Positions 45,021 to 54,290 of a stretch of DNA of 64,000 nucleotides are shown piece by piece. The translations under genes were made by a program, and so were the position numbers. The first letter of the stretch is position 1. Each line of letters opens with the position of its first letter. This DNA is from Tiliqua scincoides (Eukaryota; Chordata; Lepidosauria; Squamata; Scincidae), in contig NC_089822.1 in assembly GCF_035046505.1 (NCBI RefSeq), positions 98,216,659-98,280,658 on the forward strand. Direction: 5' to 3'. The notes beneath the pieces were generated by a model, which searched no databases, was not told where the DNA came from, and saw nothing but the letters and a program-made list of their open reading frames with translations.

Positions 45021-46846
45021 TAGAAGACCCTTACCTACCTCACAGAGCTCTTTTGGCATTGCTGAGGGAGCTCTGTTAGGGTAGGGCTTCACAGATCCCT
45101 GCAACCTTGAAAATTGTCCATTATTTCCAAAGTCTGTTGAATTGAGGACCTCTAAATTGAGGGTTTTCATCAGGTATAGGTTAAATGCCTGCATTTGCAG
45201 AATTAAGTGTGCTTTCACCCTCCTCCTAGTGGTCAAGATGGGCATGGCAGTGATAACAAGTGTCACAGGCAAAGACAGGCATGTTCCCCAATTAGATTTG
45301 TAATTAAGTTCAACAAACTAAGTGATCTTATCCTCAAATCAGGATATAGCTCAGTTTAGTTTGAGCCCAGTTATGAGCCGAGTATGACCTCAGTAGTAGG
45401 TCTGATGAGGGGGAGGGAGTTGAATTCTTCTCTTGTTTAAATTGAAATATAAGCTGGAGACATATTCAGAGGTCATGTTTGCCTTCAGATTGAAAGTGAG
45501 TATTGCAAACTGCCAAAGGTTGGAATCCAAGGCTGGGAATGACAAACTTCAGTGGAGATTCTTCTCCTAGGTGGTTACAGAAAAACCACTAATTGCCAAA
45601 CTCCATGTTGTGTATGTCAAGGATCAAGCCTGTAGTAGGCTTGAAATGATGATCCCAAAGTAAAAACATTGCAGCGATGCAGGGGATCATTGTGGAGAGC
45701 AGCCAAAGTATGATATGTTGATATGTTCAACATTATGCACTTGCATTGCTTATTAGGGTAGAATAGTTTTATCTCCACAAATCCTTCTAACTCAGGCTCT
45801 CATTGCCCGCCCACCCCTTGCATGGCTATAGCCCTAGGGGCAGAGCTAAACAGGTATGATTTTAAGCAGCATCTCTTCCTTTTGGATTGTTTGAGCCCGT
45901 TTTTATATCACATCAAACAAAACACTCTGGCACAGTGTACGTCCTCCCCGTTCTGCTGGATGCAGCACGGCTTTGTATATCCAGCCTGGCCTCTCCTGGT
46001 TTTGGGCCTGTGTTGTTTTCACTTGGATTTTAAATATGCATGCCTTTTGGGTTCTCATTTCTGTTTCATGAAGTCTAACACCGCCTTAGTGCACAATTAA
46101 AGAATACAGCGTCAGCAGCATGAGCCTTATTACCATCAGATATTGGTAATTTCATTTTCAGTGCTACTGAAATCACTCAGGATGAAGGGAGGGGAAGGAG
46201 GCCCAGCTGAACAAGGTGAAATTAGCTCTAAAAGGCAAACGGCTGCCGAGAAAGGTACAAGAGAGCCTTGGTTTGAAAAAGCATGTAGTAAAGTGAATGA
46301 CAGAGGAAACAAGCATCCATTAGGAGTGGCCACACATGGAATTACCACTGAATGAAACTCAATAAGCTTTTATAGGCACTGGCCAGAGCTGTGCTGCAGA
46401 AGGAGATAAGAGAAGGTAACCTGCAACTGAGGGGGGGATGCCACAAAAGATGGGTGGGAGGGAGAGCATTTAAAAAGTTCTGCATAAAATGAATATGAAG
46501 ATGCTGGAAACATGGAGGATGGATATGTCAAAGACCATTCAGTTGTCCTTCTCCTACAACAGTATAGTTGCCTGCACTGAGTAGAAGATGGAACTAGATG
46601 ACTTCCAACTCCAGCATTTAAATTCTCTGCGTATTATTTTTCAAGTTTCTATACCACTCTTCCCCCAAAGTGCTCAGAGTGGTGTACACAGCTGCTCTCC
46701 TCCTTTTGTCCTCACAACAACCCTGTGAAGTAGGAGAGGCTGAGAGAAAGTGACTATTACTACAGTACTCCATTTCAGGAACTGTCTTTCTATTATAAAT
46801 GCAGTCTAAACTTTAATATTTCCTTCCCCTTCAGTTTTCCTGTTCC
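45021..46846. other. intergenic, partly single-copy
   Basis: Has an old CR1-like end near 46570-46620 and the SINE relic at 46625. The part 45800-46130 lacks repeat signatures. No exon recognised. Confidence 0.5.
46625..46765 (-). mobile_element. SINE/L2-type relic
   Basis: CTATACCACTCTTCCCCC, CTCAGAGTGGTGTACAC and CCTCACAACAACCCTGTGAA are reverse-oriented blocks of a common amniote L2/MIR-type repeat. Confidence 0.5.
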
Positions 46847-46849
46847 TTA

Positions 46850-46935
46850 CTGTGCAGTCCTATGCATAATCAAAAGCCAGCCCCATGGTGTTCAGTAGGG
46901 CTGACTCCCAGGAAAGTGTGTACAGGATTGCAGCC
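46850..46935. mobile_element. short palindromic MITE, 86 bp
   Basis: CTGTGCAGTCCTATGC ... GTACAGGATTGCAGCC with TTA at 46847-46849 and 46936-46938. Confidence 0.75.
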
Positions 46936-46938
46936 TTA

Positions 46939-47450
46939 GGACCCAATCCTGTGTGGGCCAAGCACCAGTGCTGAGCTCCAGCACCAGCACTGGGTGTCAC
47001 AAATGTGCTGTAAGGCACATCCATGACAGTTGGAGAGCAGGGACTGCCAGCGCTGGACTCAGCACTGGAGGGACGCCTCTCCAAGCAAGGCAAGAGCTCC
47101 AGGTGGCAGTAAGGGCCTTGGGGGCAGGGCGGAGGCGTTCCAGGGCGAGGGGAGGACTGGGAGAGCAGGGTGGGGGAAGTGACCAACCTGGGACGGGGGG
47201 TGGGATTGGCAGATCCCTGCTCCACCGTATCCTATCCACTGTGTTGGGTTGCAAAGCCTGACATGGAGGTTCTCAAGTCCGCGCTGGCAAAATAGCCAAT
47301 GCAGACTTGAGAAGTCCCTCCCATTATGGGGCTTGGGTCTTTCCTCAGGGGGAGGAGACCTCCAGCAACCCTGGTGGTGCCGCTGGATATGGTGGTAGCC
47401 ATTTTGGTGGTGCTGCATCTGGCAGCAGCGGCGAGTATAGGATTGAGCTG
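46939..47450. mobile_element. long Harbinger-like MITE, 512 bp
   Basis: GGACCCAATCCTGTG ... TAGGATTGAGCTG with TTA at 46936-46938 and 47451-47453. GC-rich interior without coding likeness. Shares its left TTA with the short MITE that ends at 46935. Confidence 0.75.
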
Positions 47451-47453
47451 TTA

Positions 47454-48720
47454 GTTCCTACGTTCTGTAGATGTGTTGAGCCAAGTGGCTCGTAGCCGCC
47501 CTCCCTCTCTCTTTTGGCAGTGCACCACTGAAATGTGATGGATACCCATCACCTTTCAGTTTTATCCTGTGTTTAAAGGCCATTGCAGATGCAACCATCA
47601 CTTTACAGACAACTTGATTTTCTGTCATTTGTTCAGGAGCCTCATTCTGAGGGCTGATTCATGCAATCTCCTGGATGTAATTTAGCATCCCCTGATGGTG
47701 TGAAGTGAGAAGGGGAAATGAGTATCTCTAAAGTCATGGGGGGGGGGACGACGACGACAGTGGAGAGCTGTGATTGGCCAGGATTCCTGGTCTCAAGTTC
47801 TGTGTGTGTTTTCAAGTCGACTTGCTTCTTTACTGTCCATGTGCAGCAAATACCAATGAATGCACAACAGCTTTGTCTGTTAGAGAATTGGCCCAAGGAT
47901 TTTTTCTGTCGTCCCCCCCCCCAGTCTTAGTCAAATTAGCATTTTTGTGTCATATTATATGCATAATAATAGCACATGAAATGACCAAGAGTTGACTGGT
48001 TTTCTCATTTTCATTTTTAATGCCTGTCACTTCTTTTTTTCCTTCCCTTTGCCATTGTGTCTATGCTCTGAGCCAGTGATGGAGATCAGCAGCTGCTGTG
48101 CCCTGAAGCTCAGGAGATAGCAGCTTATGGGATGTTGCTTCTGTGTTCTCTCCTAAAGCACAGACAGTGGCCCTCTCTCTCCAATAATTTTCACAGTCGA
48201 GGCATGAGCGCATCAAATACTGGTCTCCCAGGAGATTCCCACTTGCCTGTAAGATGGGGCCCAGTGTGGGCCCTAGCCTGCACACGGAGTGTGAATTAGT
48301 TTCAAATGGTGTCACAAGCATTTTGCAATGTGCAGAGCACCTCCCAGTCTGTCTTTGTCTTCACAGCATCCCTGTGCCATTCAGTATAATACCAATTTTA
48401 TAGATGAAGATGAAAAAGAATTGATTGACTGCAATTCTTTGATTACAGCAATGGGGCCCAAACTAATACTGTACTTTTAAAAAAGCGACTGATATCAGCA
48501 ACATAAATCCTTTTTTATTATGTTTTTATTATTGTATTTCAAACTCCAAGAAGTGCACCTGGGTTTCTTGGCCTGCTTTACATTAGCAAGGTGGTTGTAT
48601 GATGCACCCTCAGGCCAAGCTGTAAGCCAACTTCCCACCCTGTTATTTCACTGCTGGGGAAGTGGGGGATGATGCAATTGACCACAGCAGCATTGAAAGG
48701 AATTAGCACCACAGCACCTG
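47454..48720. other. intergenic, mostly unannotated
   Basis: A GAC/ACG triplet run near 47747-47760 and a weak MIR-type relic; otherwise no repeat or exon recognised. Confidence 0.5.
48335..48430 (-). mobile_element. MIR/L2-type relic
   Basis: TTCACAGCATCCCTGTGCC and TTTTATAGATGAAGATGA recall the reverse MIR/L2 block. Weak. Confidence 0.35.
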
Positions 48721-48784
48721 TTAATAATATATTAATAATATAATAATAATAATATATAATAAAAATATAATAATAATAATAATA
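48721..48784 (+). repeat. (AAT)n-rich microsatellite
   Basis: Imperfect AAT/ATA units interrupted by TATAAT steps. Confidence 0.9.
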
Positions 48785-48870
48785 TCACCAGCCAAAGCTG
48801 ATAATACCTGAACAGGAAGTAGAGGTCAAAATATGAAAGGAGAAAAACATGTCCAAATGTGTACAACTTG

Positions 48871-48960
48871 CAGCCCAATCCTATGCCTATCTACTCAGGA
48901 GTATGTCCCATGATAGTCAATAGCGCTTACTCCCAGGTAAGCTTGGATACAATTGCAGCC
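48871..48960. mobile_element. short palindromic MITE
   Basis: CAGCCCAATCCTATGCC ... GGATACAATTGCAGCC; first of the four-element chain. Confidence 0.7.
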
Positions 48961-48963
48961 TCA

Positions 48964-49152
48964 GGGCCTAGTTCTATCGAGTTTTCCAGTGCTGGAGCAG
49001 CCATGCCCATACAATGTGAACTACATTCTGTGGTGGGGAAGCAGTCACAGAGGCCTCCTCAAGGTATGAGAACGTTTGTTTCCTTACCTCAGAGCTGTAG
49101 GTAAGCTCTGTAGGTAAACACCCGTGCTGAAAAGTTGGATAGGATTGGGCCC
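48964..49152. mobile_element. medium Harbinger-like MITE
   Basis: GGGCCTAGTTCTATC ... TTGGATAGGATTGGGCCC. A GTAAGCTCTGTAG block is repeated in its right part. Second member of a four-element chain at 48871-49417. Confidence 0.7.
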
Positions 49153-49157
49153 CAAAA

Positions 49158-49247
49158 GCCCAATCCTAAGCATGTCTACCCAGAAGCTAGTCCCATTATA
49201 GTCAATGGGGCTTACTCTCAGGAAAGTGTGGATAGGATTGTAGGGCC
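49158..49247. mobile_element. short palindromic MITE
   Basis: GCCCAATCCTAAGCATG ... GATAGGATTGTAGGGCC, followed by TTA shared with the next medium MITE. Confidence 0.7.
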
Positions 49248-49250
49248 TTA

Positions 49251-49417
49251 GGGCCCTATCCTATCCAACTTTTCAGTGCTGGTGCAGCCGCAATGCAGCC
49301 CCAAGGAAAGGGAACAAACATTCCCTTGTGTGTGGCTGCCCTCCCCATCATAGGATGCAGTGCATACCCCACTGGCACAGCTGCACCAGTGCTGGAAAGT
49401 TGGATAGGATTTGGCCC
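49251..49417. mobile_element. medium Harbinger-like MITE
   Basis: GGGCCCTATCCTATCC ... GGATAGGATTTGGCCC with TTA at 49248-49250 and 49418-49420. Last of the four-element chain. Confidence 0.75.
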
Positions 49418-49522
49418 TTAGTCTCTAAGGAAAAAGAAGTAGGTGGGAGGCTTAAAAAGCAGTTTTGAAAAAATGCATCTGGTCACAGGTAACACACACA
49501 CACACACAGGAAGTTTAAAAAT

Positions 49523-49594
49523 CTATTTCTGCCTGGCCCACAGGTGTACGCATTTGATCCCTGTTGCATATATGCAGCATTGGGCAGAAATGGC
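49523..49594. mobile_element. hairpin MITE, third copy of the 73-bp family
   Basis: CTATTTCTGCCTGGCCCACA ... GGGCAGAAATGGC, the same middle as the other two copies. TTAA is not intact at the flanks. Lies 13 bp before a medium Harbinger-like MITE. Confidence 0.55.
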
Positions 49595-49607
49595 TGAAAA
49601 TGACATT

Positions 49608-50283
49608 GGGCCCAATCTTGTCCAACTTTCCAGCACCAGTGCAGCTGCAATGATCTAAGGCAGTGGTTTTCAAACTGGGGCATCATGACATCCCAGCCTG
49701 TGGGTCCTGGCCTCTGCCCCCTTAAGGGGCAGGGGCAGCCAGGAGACAGGGAGGGGGGCTGCAGGGGCTTGGGTGCACTTGCCCAAGCCTCCTGCAGCCC
49801 CCGGGGGTGCAGGGAGCCCTGCACAACCTTCTGCAGGGCCCTCCAGGTCAGGAAATGTGAAAGCAGAGCAATCGCACCCCGCTCTGCAAAACCGGAAGCG
49901 GAGCATGATGGCTCCGCTTTCCCTTCTGACGGGGCTGCAGAGACTGGGGTGCACCCTCCAGTCCCTGCAGCAGCCGCCTCTGTGTGCGGGGAGCCCTGTG
50001 CAAGCACCTGCAGGGCTCCGCAGGTCAGGGAAAGGGAGAGTGGGACAACTGCACTCTGCTTCCGCAAAAGCGGAAGCAGAGCAGATTGCTCCACTATCCC
50101 TTTCCCTGACCTCCCCGGAGAGTTTGAAAACAGCAGATCTAAGGGAACAACTGTTCCCTTACCTTGAGCAGGCCTCTGTGACTGCCTCCCCCCACAGGAC
50201 ATGCCCCCTTGGGGGAGATGTACAAATACATGCCCCCTTGGCAAAGCTGCACTGGCACTGGAAAATTGGATAGGATTGGGCCT
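49608..50283. mobile_element. medium Harbinger-like MITE split by a hAT
   Basis: GGGCCCAATCTTGTCC at the left, TTGGATAGGATTGGGCC at the right; the hAT at 49661-50136 plus its duplicated 8 bp sits between. Without it the MITE is about 190 bp. Confidence 0.75.
49661..50136. mobile_element. non-autonomous hAT inserted in a MITE, 476 bp
   Basis: Starts CAGTGGTTTTCAAACT, ends AGTTTGAAAACAGCAG, with identical 8-bp flanks ATCTAAGG (49653-49660 and 50137-50144). It splits a medium Harbinger-like MITE (49608-50283). The GC-rich interior gives long but meaningless open frames. It ends about 1.07 kb before the SHB start codon. Confidence 0.8.
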
Positions 50284-51090
50284 TTTGTCACACCACCTTC
50301 CTGCGGGGCCACCACTGGATTTAGACACCTGATCCAAGTGCATTTGGAATTAGGGTGCTGCCTGTCACACACAGCAGGCCCCGCAGCAGGGGAAGAGGGG
50401 TGTGTGTGAGAAATCCATCCAGGTAGGCAAAGTGCTGTGTGTGTGTGTGTCTGTGCATGTGCAATCCGTCCAGGTGTGTCAAGCCTGGAAACAGACCCTT
50501 GCCCGTTGGGAGCCTCTCTGCGAGCGCTTGTGCGAGGCCAGAGCTCCTGGAGACCTCCAGCGGCAGCAGTGGTTGGCAAGCTGGCTGACACCGTGCGCGC
50601 GCTGGAGCTGGAGCCGCCTCGCTCACAATGGCACTGAAGTAAGTCGCCTGCCGGGGGAGAGAGGGGGGGAGAGAACACACACACCCCTCTCGCTCTCTCC
50701 CCAGCTCATTGGTGCTCCTCGCCGCCGCCTCGAGGAGGGCGGGCGACTCGGTGCAGAGGCGCCTCCCCACAGCTGCGTGCCGAGCGCAGGCCAGGCTGTG
50801 GCAGGCACTGTGCGCCCGGGAGAGCGCAGGGGGACGCGCGCCCGGGAAGGCTGCGTGGAGCCGGGGAAGGCAGCGCAGGGCGCCGGGGAGGAGCCGCGCG
50901 CGGAGGAGGAGGAGCCGCAGCCTGCGTGCGTCAGGTCCTGCTGGCAACTCGGCAAAGTTGAGGGAAGCGGCGCCTCGGAGGCGAGCGGAGCCCAGGCAGG
51001 AGCGGGGACGGCGCGGGCTCCCGGGGAGCGCGTCGAGGCGCCTCCCGGGGAAAAGTTGGCGGCAGGGCGGCCGGGCTGGGGGCCGGTCCC

Positions 51091-51150
51091 ATGGAGGGAC
51101 TGGAGCTGCAGCGCCACCAGCCGCAGCCGGCCCGGGACGCGCAGCCCTGA
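51091..51150 (+). promoter_or_regulatory. upstream ORF 1 in SHB leader (19 codons)
   Basis: ATG at 51091 with A at +4... context CCC-ATG-GAG (G at +4, C at -3) opens a 19-codon frame ending at TGA 51148-51150, 55 nt before the SHB start and in a different frame from it. If transcription starts upstream of it, scanning ribosomes would meet this ATG first. The short gap to the main ATG would limit re-initiation. Confidence 0.45.
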
Positions 51151-51161
51151 GCGGGCTCTCC

Positions 51162-51185
51162 ATGGGCGCCACGGGTGCGCCTTAG
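51162..51185 (+). promoter_or_regulatory. upstream ORF 2 in SHB leader (7 codons)
   Basis: ATG at 51162, with G at +4, encodes MGATGAP and stops at TAG 51183-51185, only 20 nt before the SHB ATG at 51206. Such a tiny frame so near the main start is a plausible translational brake, but no transcript evidence is available from sequence alone. Confidence 0.45.
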
Positions 51186-51205
51186 GCGGGCGGCGGTGCG
51201 CCGTC

Positions 51206-51877
51206 ATGGCCAAATGGCTGAACAAGTACTTCAGCCTGGGCAACAACAAGACCAAGAGCCCCCCGCAGCCGCCGCGGCCGGACTACCGGGACAAGCGCAA
51301 CGGCGCGGCGGGCGGAGGGCACCACAACCACCATCACCACCACAGCCACCACCATCACCACCACCACACCTCGCCCTGCTTCCCGCGCCACGACACCAGC
51401 GACCTGCTGCGCGCCTACCGCGCCCAGAAGGAGCGCGACTTCGAGGACCCCTACAGCGGCCCCGGCTCGTCGCTGCGCAAGCTGAGGGCGCTCTGCCGGC
51501 CCGAGTACTGCGCGCCCGAGGAGCTGCTGGCCGAGCCGGCCGCCTCCTCCAAGTCCTTCTCCAGCGCGTCCTGCTGCGGCGGGGGAGGCAGTAGCGGCGC
51601 TGCCGCAGCCGCCTCCGCCGCAGCCTCCGCGTCGCCCCAGCTCTTCCGCAGCCACAGCGAGAGGCGAGCGGCCACCCCCACGGACCCCGCCGCCGTCAAG
51701 TACATCTCCCCCAAGCACCGGCTCATCAAGATCGAGAGCAACGAGGGCTGCAAGGGCGGCGGCGGAGGGGGCGCCCCCATCACCTGGAGTCCGCCGGCCG
51801 GCTCCGGCCAGAAGAAGCTCAACAAGTGCGCGGAGCAGTCGGAGGGAGGCAGCGCCTCCTGCACCAAGAAGGAGAAA
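51206..51877 (+). CDS. SHB: SHB adapter protein, coding exon 1 (N-terminal 224 residues)
   Basis: First coding exon of SHB, a cytoplasmic adapter that links tyrosine-kinase receptors to downstream signalling; its C-terminal SH2 domain would be encoded by later exons outside this window. The start MAKWLNKYFSLGN, a proline-rich SH3-ligand-like stretch (PPQPPRP, residues 19-25), DLLRAYRAQKERDFEDPY (66-83) and KYISPKHRLIKIES (165-178) match SHB as I recall it, and separate it from SHD, SHE and SHF by the long low-complexity spacers. Those spacers are a His run at 39-54, a Ser/Cys/Gly stretch near 115-130, an Ala tract near 131-142 and a Gly run near 184-189. The start codon has a purine at -3 and G at +4. 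The exon is 672 bp, ends in phase 0 after KKEK, and is followed directly by GTAAGT, where the reading frame loses SHB likeness. This is a partial gene: only exon 1 is present. Confidence 0.95.
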
Positions 51878-51990
51878 GTAAGTCGCTGGCTTGGGCTACG
51901 CCCTGGGTCAAAAGGGGCTTCTTGGGGCAGGTGGGCTCGGGCACACGTGGCACTGGATACCTGCGCCCTCGTTGACTGGCAGCTGGCTGT

Positions 51991-52080
51991 GGCTGCAGTC
52001 CTGTCCTCACTTTCCTGGGAGAAAGTCCCATTGCACTCAGTTGGACTGACTTCTGAGTAGACATGCATAGGATTGGGCTC
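51991..52080. mobile_element. short palindromic MITE, first after SHB donor
   Basis: GGCTGCAGTCCTGTCC ... CATAGGATTGGGCTC, then TAA. Starts 113 bp after the exon-1 donor. Confidence 0.7.
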
Positions 52081-52083
52081 TAA

Positions 52084-52174
52084 CAGGCCAATCCTAGCCA
52101 CACTTTCCTAGGAGTAAGCCCCACTGACTGTAATGGGACTTACTTCTGAGTAGAGAGGCATAGGCTTGGGCTCT
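52084..52174. mobile_element. short palindromic MITE, second after SHB donor
   Basis: CAGGCCAATCCTAGCC ... GCATAGGCTTGGGCTC; shares the TAA at 52081-52083 with the copy before it and has the same arm order. Confidence 0.7.
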
Positions 52175-52583
52175 CTGTCAACTAGCTCCATTGTGTGGCA
52201 AGGTGATAAACTTCAGGCTGTGATGGGGTACCATTCATGCCCTGTCACATGTGACAGGCACATCATGTCTTGACTGTGTGTGTGTGTGCGCGCGTGCGTA
52301 TATATGTATATGGGAGCCTTCCATTGAAAAGCATAGTATTTGAGGTGCTTATGGAAGCTGAAATTTTGTACAGGTTTCTTCAGGTGTGTAGTGACTCACT
52401 TGACGATGTTCACCAAATGAGACATACACATGTGAACCTGACTTATGCATTTGTTGACCTTCCACTGTTTATCCCTTATCTAGTACAATACTGTGGTAGG
52501 CACTGTATGAAACATAGAAATTACTCTGGCCAGTAGATTAAAGAAAAAAAAAAAGCTGGGATTGACAGGTTGGGAGAATGGGC

Positions 52584-52808
52584 TAGTTGCTTTCAACCAC
52601 TGTGCCGTGGCACACTGGTTTGCTGCAGAGGGTCCACAGGTGTGCTGTGAGAGTTTGGGGAGGGCCGTTTATTAGTAGGGTAATTGGGGAATTTGAGCCC
52701 CCTACCAGCAGCATGGTGTGCCTTGTCAATGGTCAATAAACTGATGGTGTGCCTTGACAATTTTATCACCTTGTCCGTGTGTGAGATGAAAATGGTTGAA
52801 AATTGCTG
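52584..52808. mobile_element. hAT-like remnant in SHB intron 1
   Basis: Left end TTGCTTTCAACCACTG and right end, in reverse, CAGCAATTTTCAACCA are related inverted termini. The interior has repeated GGTGTGCCTTG blocks. No clear target duplication, so an old copy. Confidence 0.55.
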
Positions 52809-54220
52809 TGCTAACTCATTCACCCAACCTGTCAATCCCATGCTTTTTTTTTTAAATCTCAAGTCCAGTTATGGACTTAATGTCAAGATACCACAAGACA
52901 AAGGCAACCACACCTACCACAAACAGGAGGAGTATGATTTCAGGGACCTCTGCAGTTTGGAGGTGGGTGGGTGACAGATTCCTTGACCCTCTATTTGTGG
53001 AGCTGCATGGGGGATGCCTTCCCCCTTTGTTATCATACTTGCATCCATTCTTCATCCAAGGCACTCAAGGGATGAGTTAACCAACCAACGCCCCCCCCCC
53101 CCCCCGATAATGCTGTTGGGTAGCTTAGGTTGAGAGATCATGGTTGGCCCAAGGCTACCCAGCAAATTTCATGCCTCAGCCCAAGCCTCCGCAGGCCAAT
53201 TCTAGCAAACTCTCCAGGATACACTACTGTACTGGATCACCTTATTAAACTCCACTGAAGGAATATTTAGGCACATGTCAGTTCTGTAGCAGTTGTGTCT
53301 GGCGGCTGATGGTGATCTTGGTTATTGAATACAATAACAGGCTAAAATTAAGAACACTTCACGTATGAGCTGGCTATGAACACGCAGATGCCCCTATCTT
53401 CAATACAGAGTTGTATACACAAATTTAGTAAAGTTATCTTCTGGATTAGTTACCATCCTTGACCATTCCTCACAGAAGAATGTTTTAACAGCAGCCCCCC
53501 TCTTTGCCAGGACAGGACCTACATTAAACAACAGTACTTCTGAGCAGCATTTTCTTCAGACAGGTACTATCTTCAGGCTTGGGAACTAGGCCCAGATATT
53601 TCAGGCTTTGCAGGTCTTTTGTCAACACCTCCTTTGGTTTTGTGATGGGCAATTTGCAGGTGTTACCAGTTTTGTCATCCTGTGCAGGGGTTGTGACTTG
53701 TTAAACCTGAACTCAGAACCCTTTGGCCACACGTGTGAGAGGCTGAGTAATGCTCCGCACTTACTGTGGAGGGGAGTGGAGGATAGTCTGTGGGTAGGGG
53801 AAGGTCATTGGCCCCTGCATTTGGCCATTTCTGTGTACCGGAATGAATTGCAGGGTGACTCAGCTGCTTTATATGACCAAATGAAATCTATCATGAACTG
53901 CTGCAATTGTGTCTGAAATGTTCAACACAGTGGTTGTGTTTTCAGATCTGTAAATGAGAAAAGACATTTTAATCCCTCAGATAAAATGCCAGGGGAAATG
54001 GGGTTGTTTGTACTGCAATAACCTGAGTCATATGCAAAGTACTTTAACTGCTTGAGTCAGGCCTGATATTGTGTTAAGGGTGTTCTCTTCCTTTCTTTTT
54101 TTTAAGGTGTTAACATCTAGGCATTCTAAGGGGAGGTCTGCTGTCACATGACTGCGTTATGACCATGTTTGTTTCAGCAACTTGCTGGACACCTCCCAAA
54201 AATGTTTTAAATCAGTTTGT

Positions 54221-54290
54221 GAGCACAGTCCTATGCCTAAGAAGTTAGTCCAATTGAGTTCAGTATTTACTCCCAGAAAAGTATTGTAGC
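54221..54290. mobile_element. short palindromic MITE, shortened
   Basis: GAGCACAGTCCTATGCC and TATTTACTCCCAGAAAAGT; internal deletion and lost right end. Confidence 0.5.

Larger units (their letters stand above)
50400..51205 (+). promoter_or_regulatory. SHB: SHB GC-rich promoter and 5' leader
   Basis: GC- and CpG-rich sequence begins near 50.48 kb and runs through SHB exon 1 to about 51.9 kb, in contrast to the AT-richer flanks. This is the usual picture of a CpG-island promoter. An inverted CCAAT box (ATTGG) lies at 50708-50712 and a GC box (GGGCGGGC) at 50737-50744. I see no convincing TATA box. A start site somewhere downstream of 50750 is inferred, not seen. Two short upstream reading frames lie close to the SHB start. 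The proximal edge (50.4-50.5 kb) contains a GT-rich microsatellite-like stretch, and a chain of MITEs and a hAT ends just upstream at about 50284. Confidence 0.7.

Noticed and set aside
49483-50343. 286-codon minus-strand open frame
   Set aside because: It runs through a hairpin MITE, a medium MITE and the GC-rich hAT interior, so it is a repeat artefact.
50321-51172. 283-codon minus-strand open frame opposite the SHB promoter, and another at 50623-51255
   Set aside because: Low-complexity Ala/Arg/Pro translation of CpG-rich DNA with no domain; a divergent gene cannot be supported.
51182-51718. 178-codon minus-strand open frame over SHB exon 1
   Set aside because: Shadow of the SHB coding strand; Val/Gly-rich reverse of the His and Gly runs.
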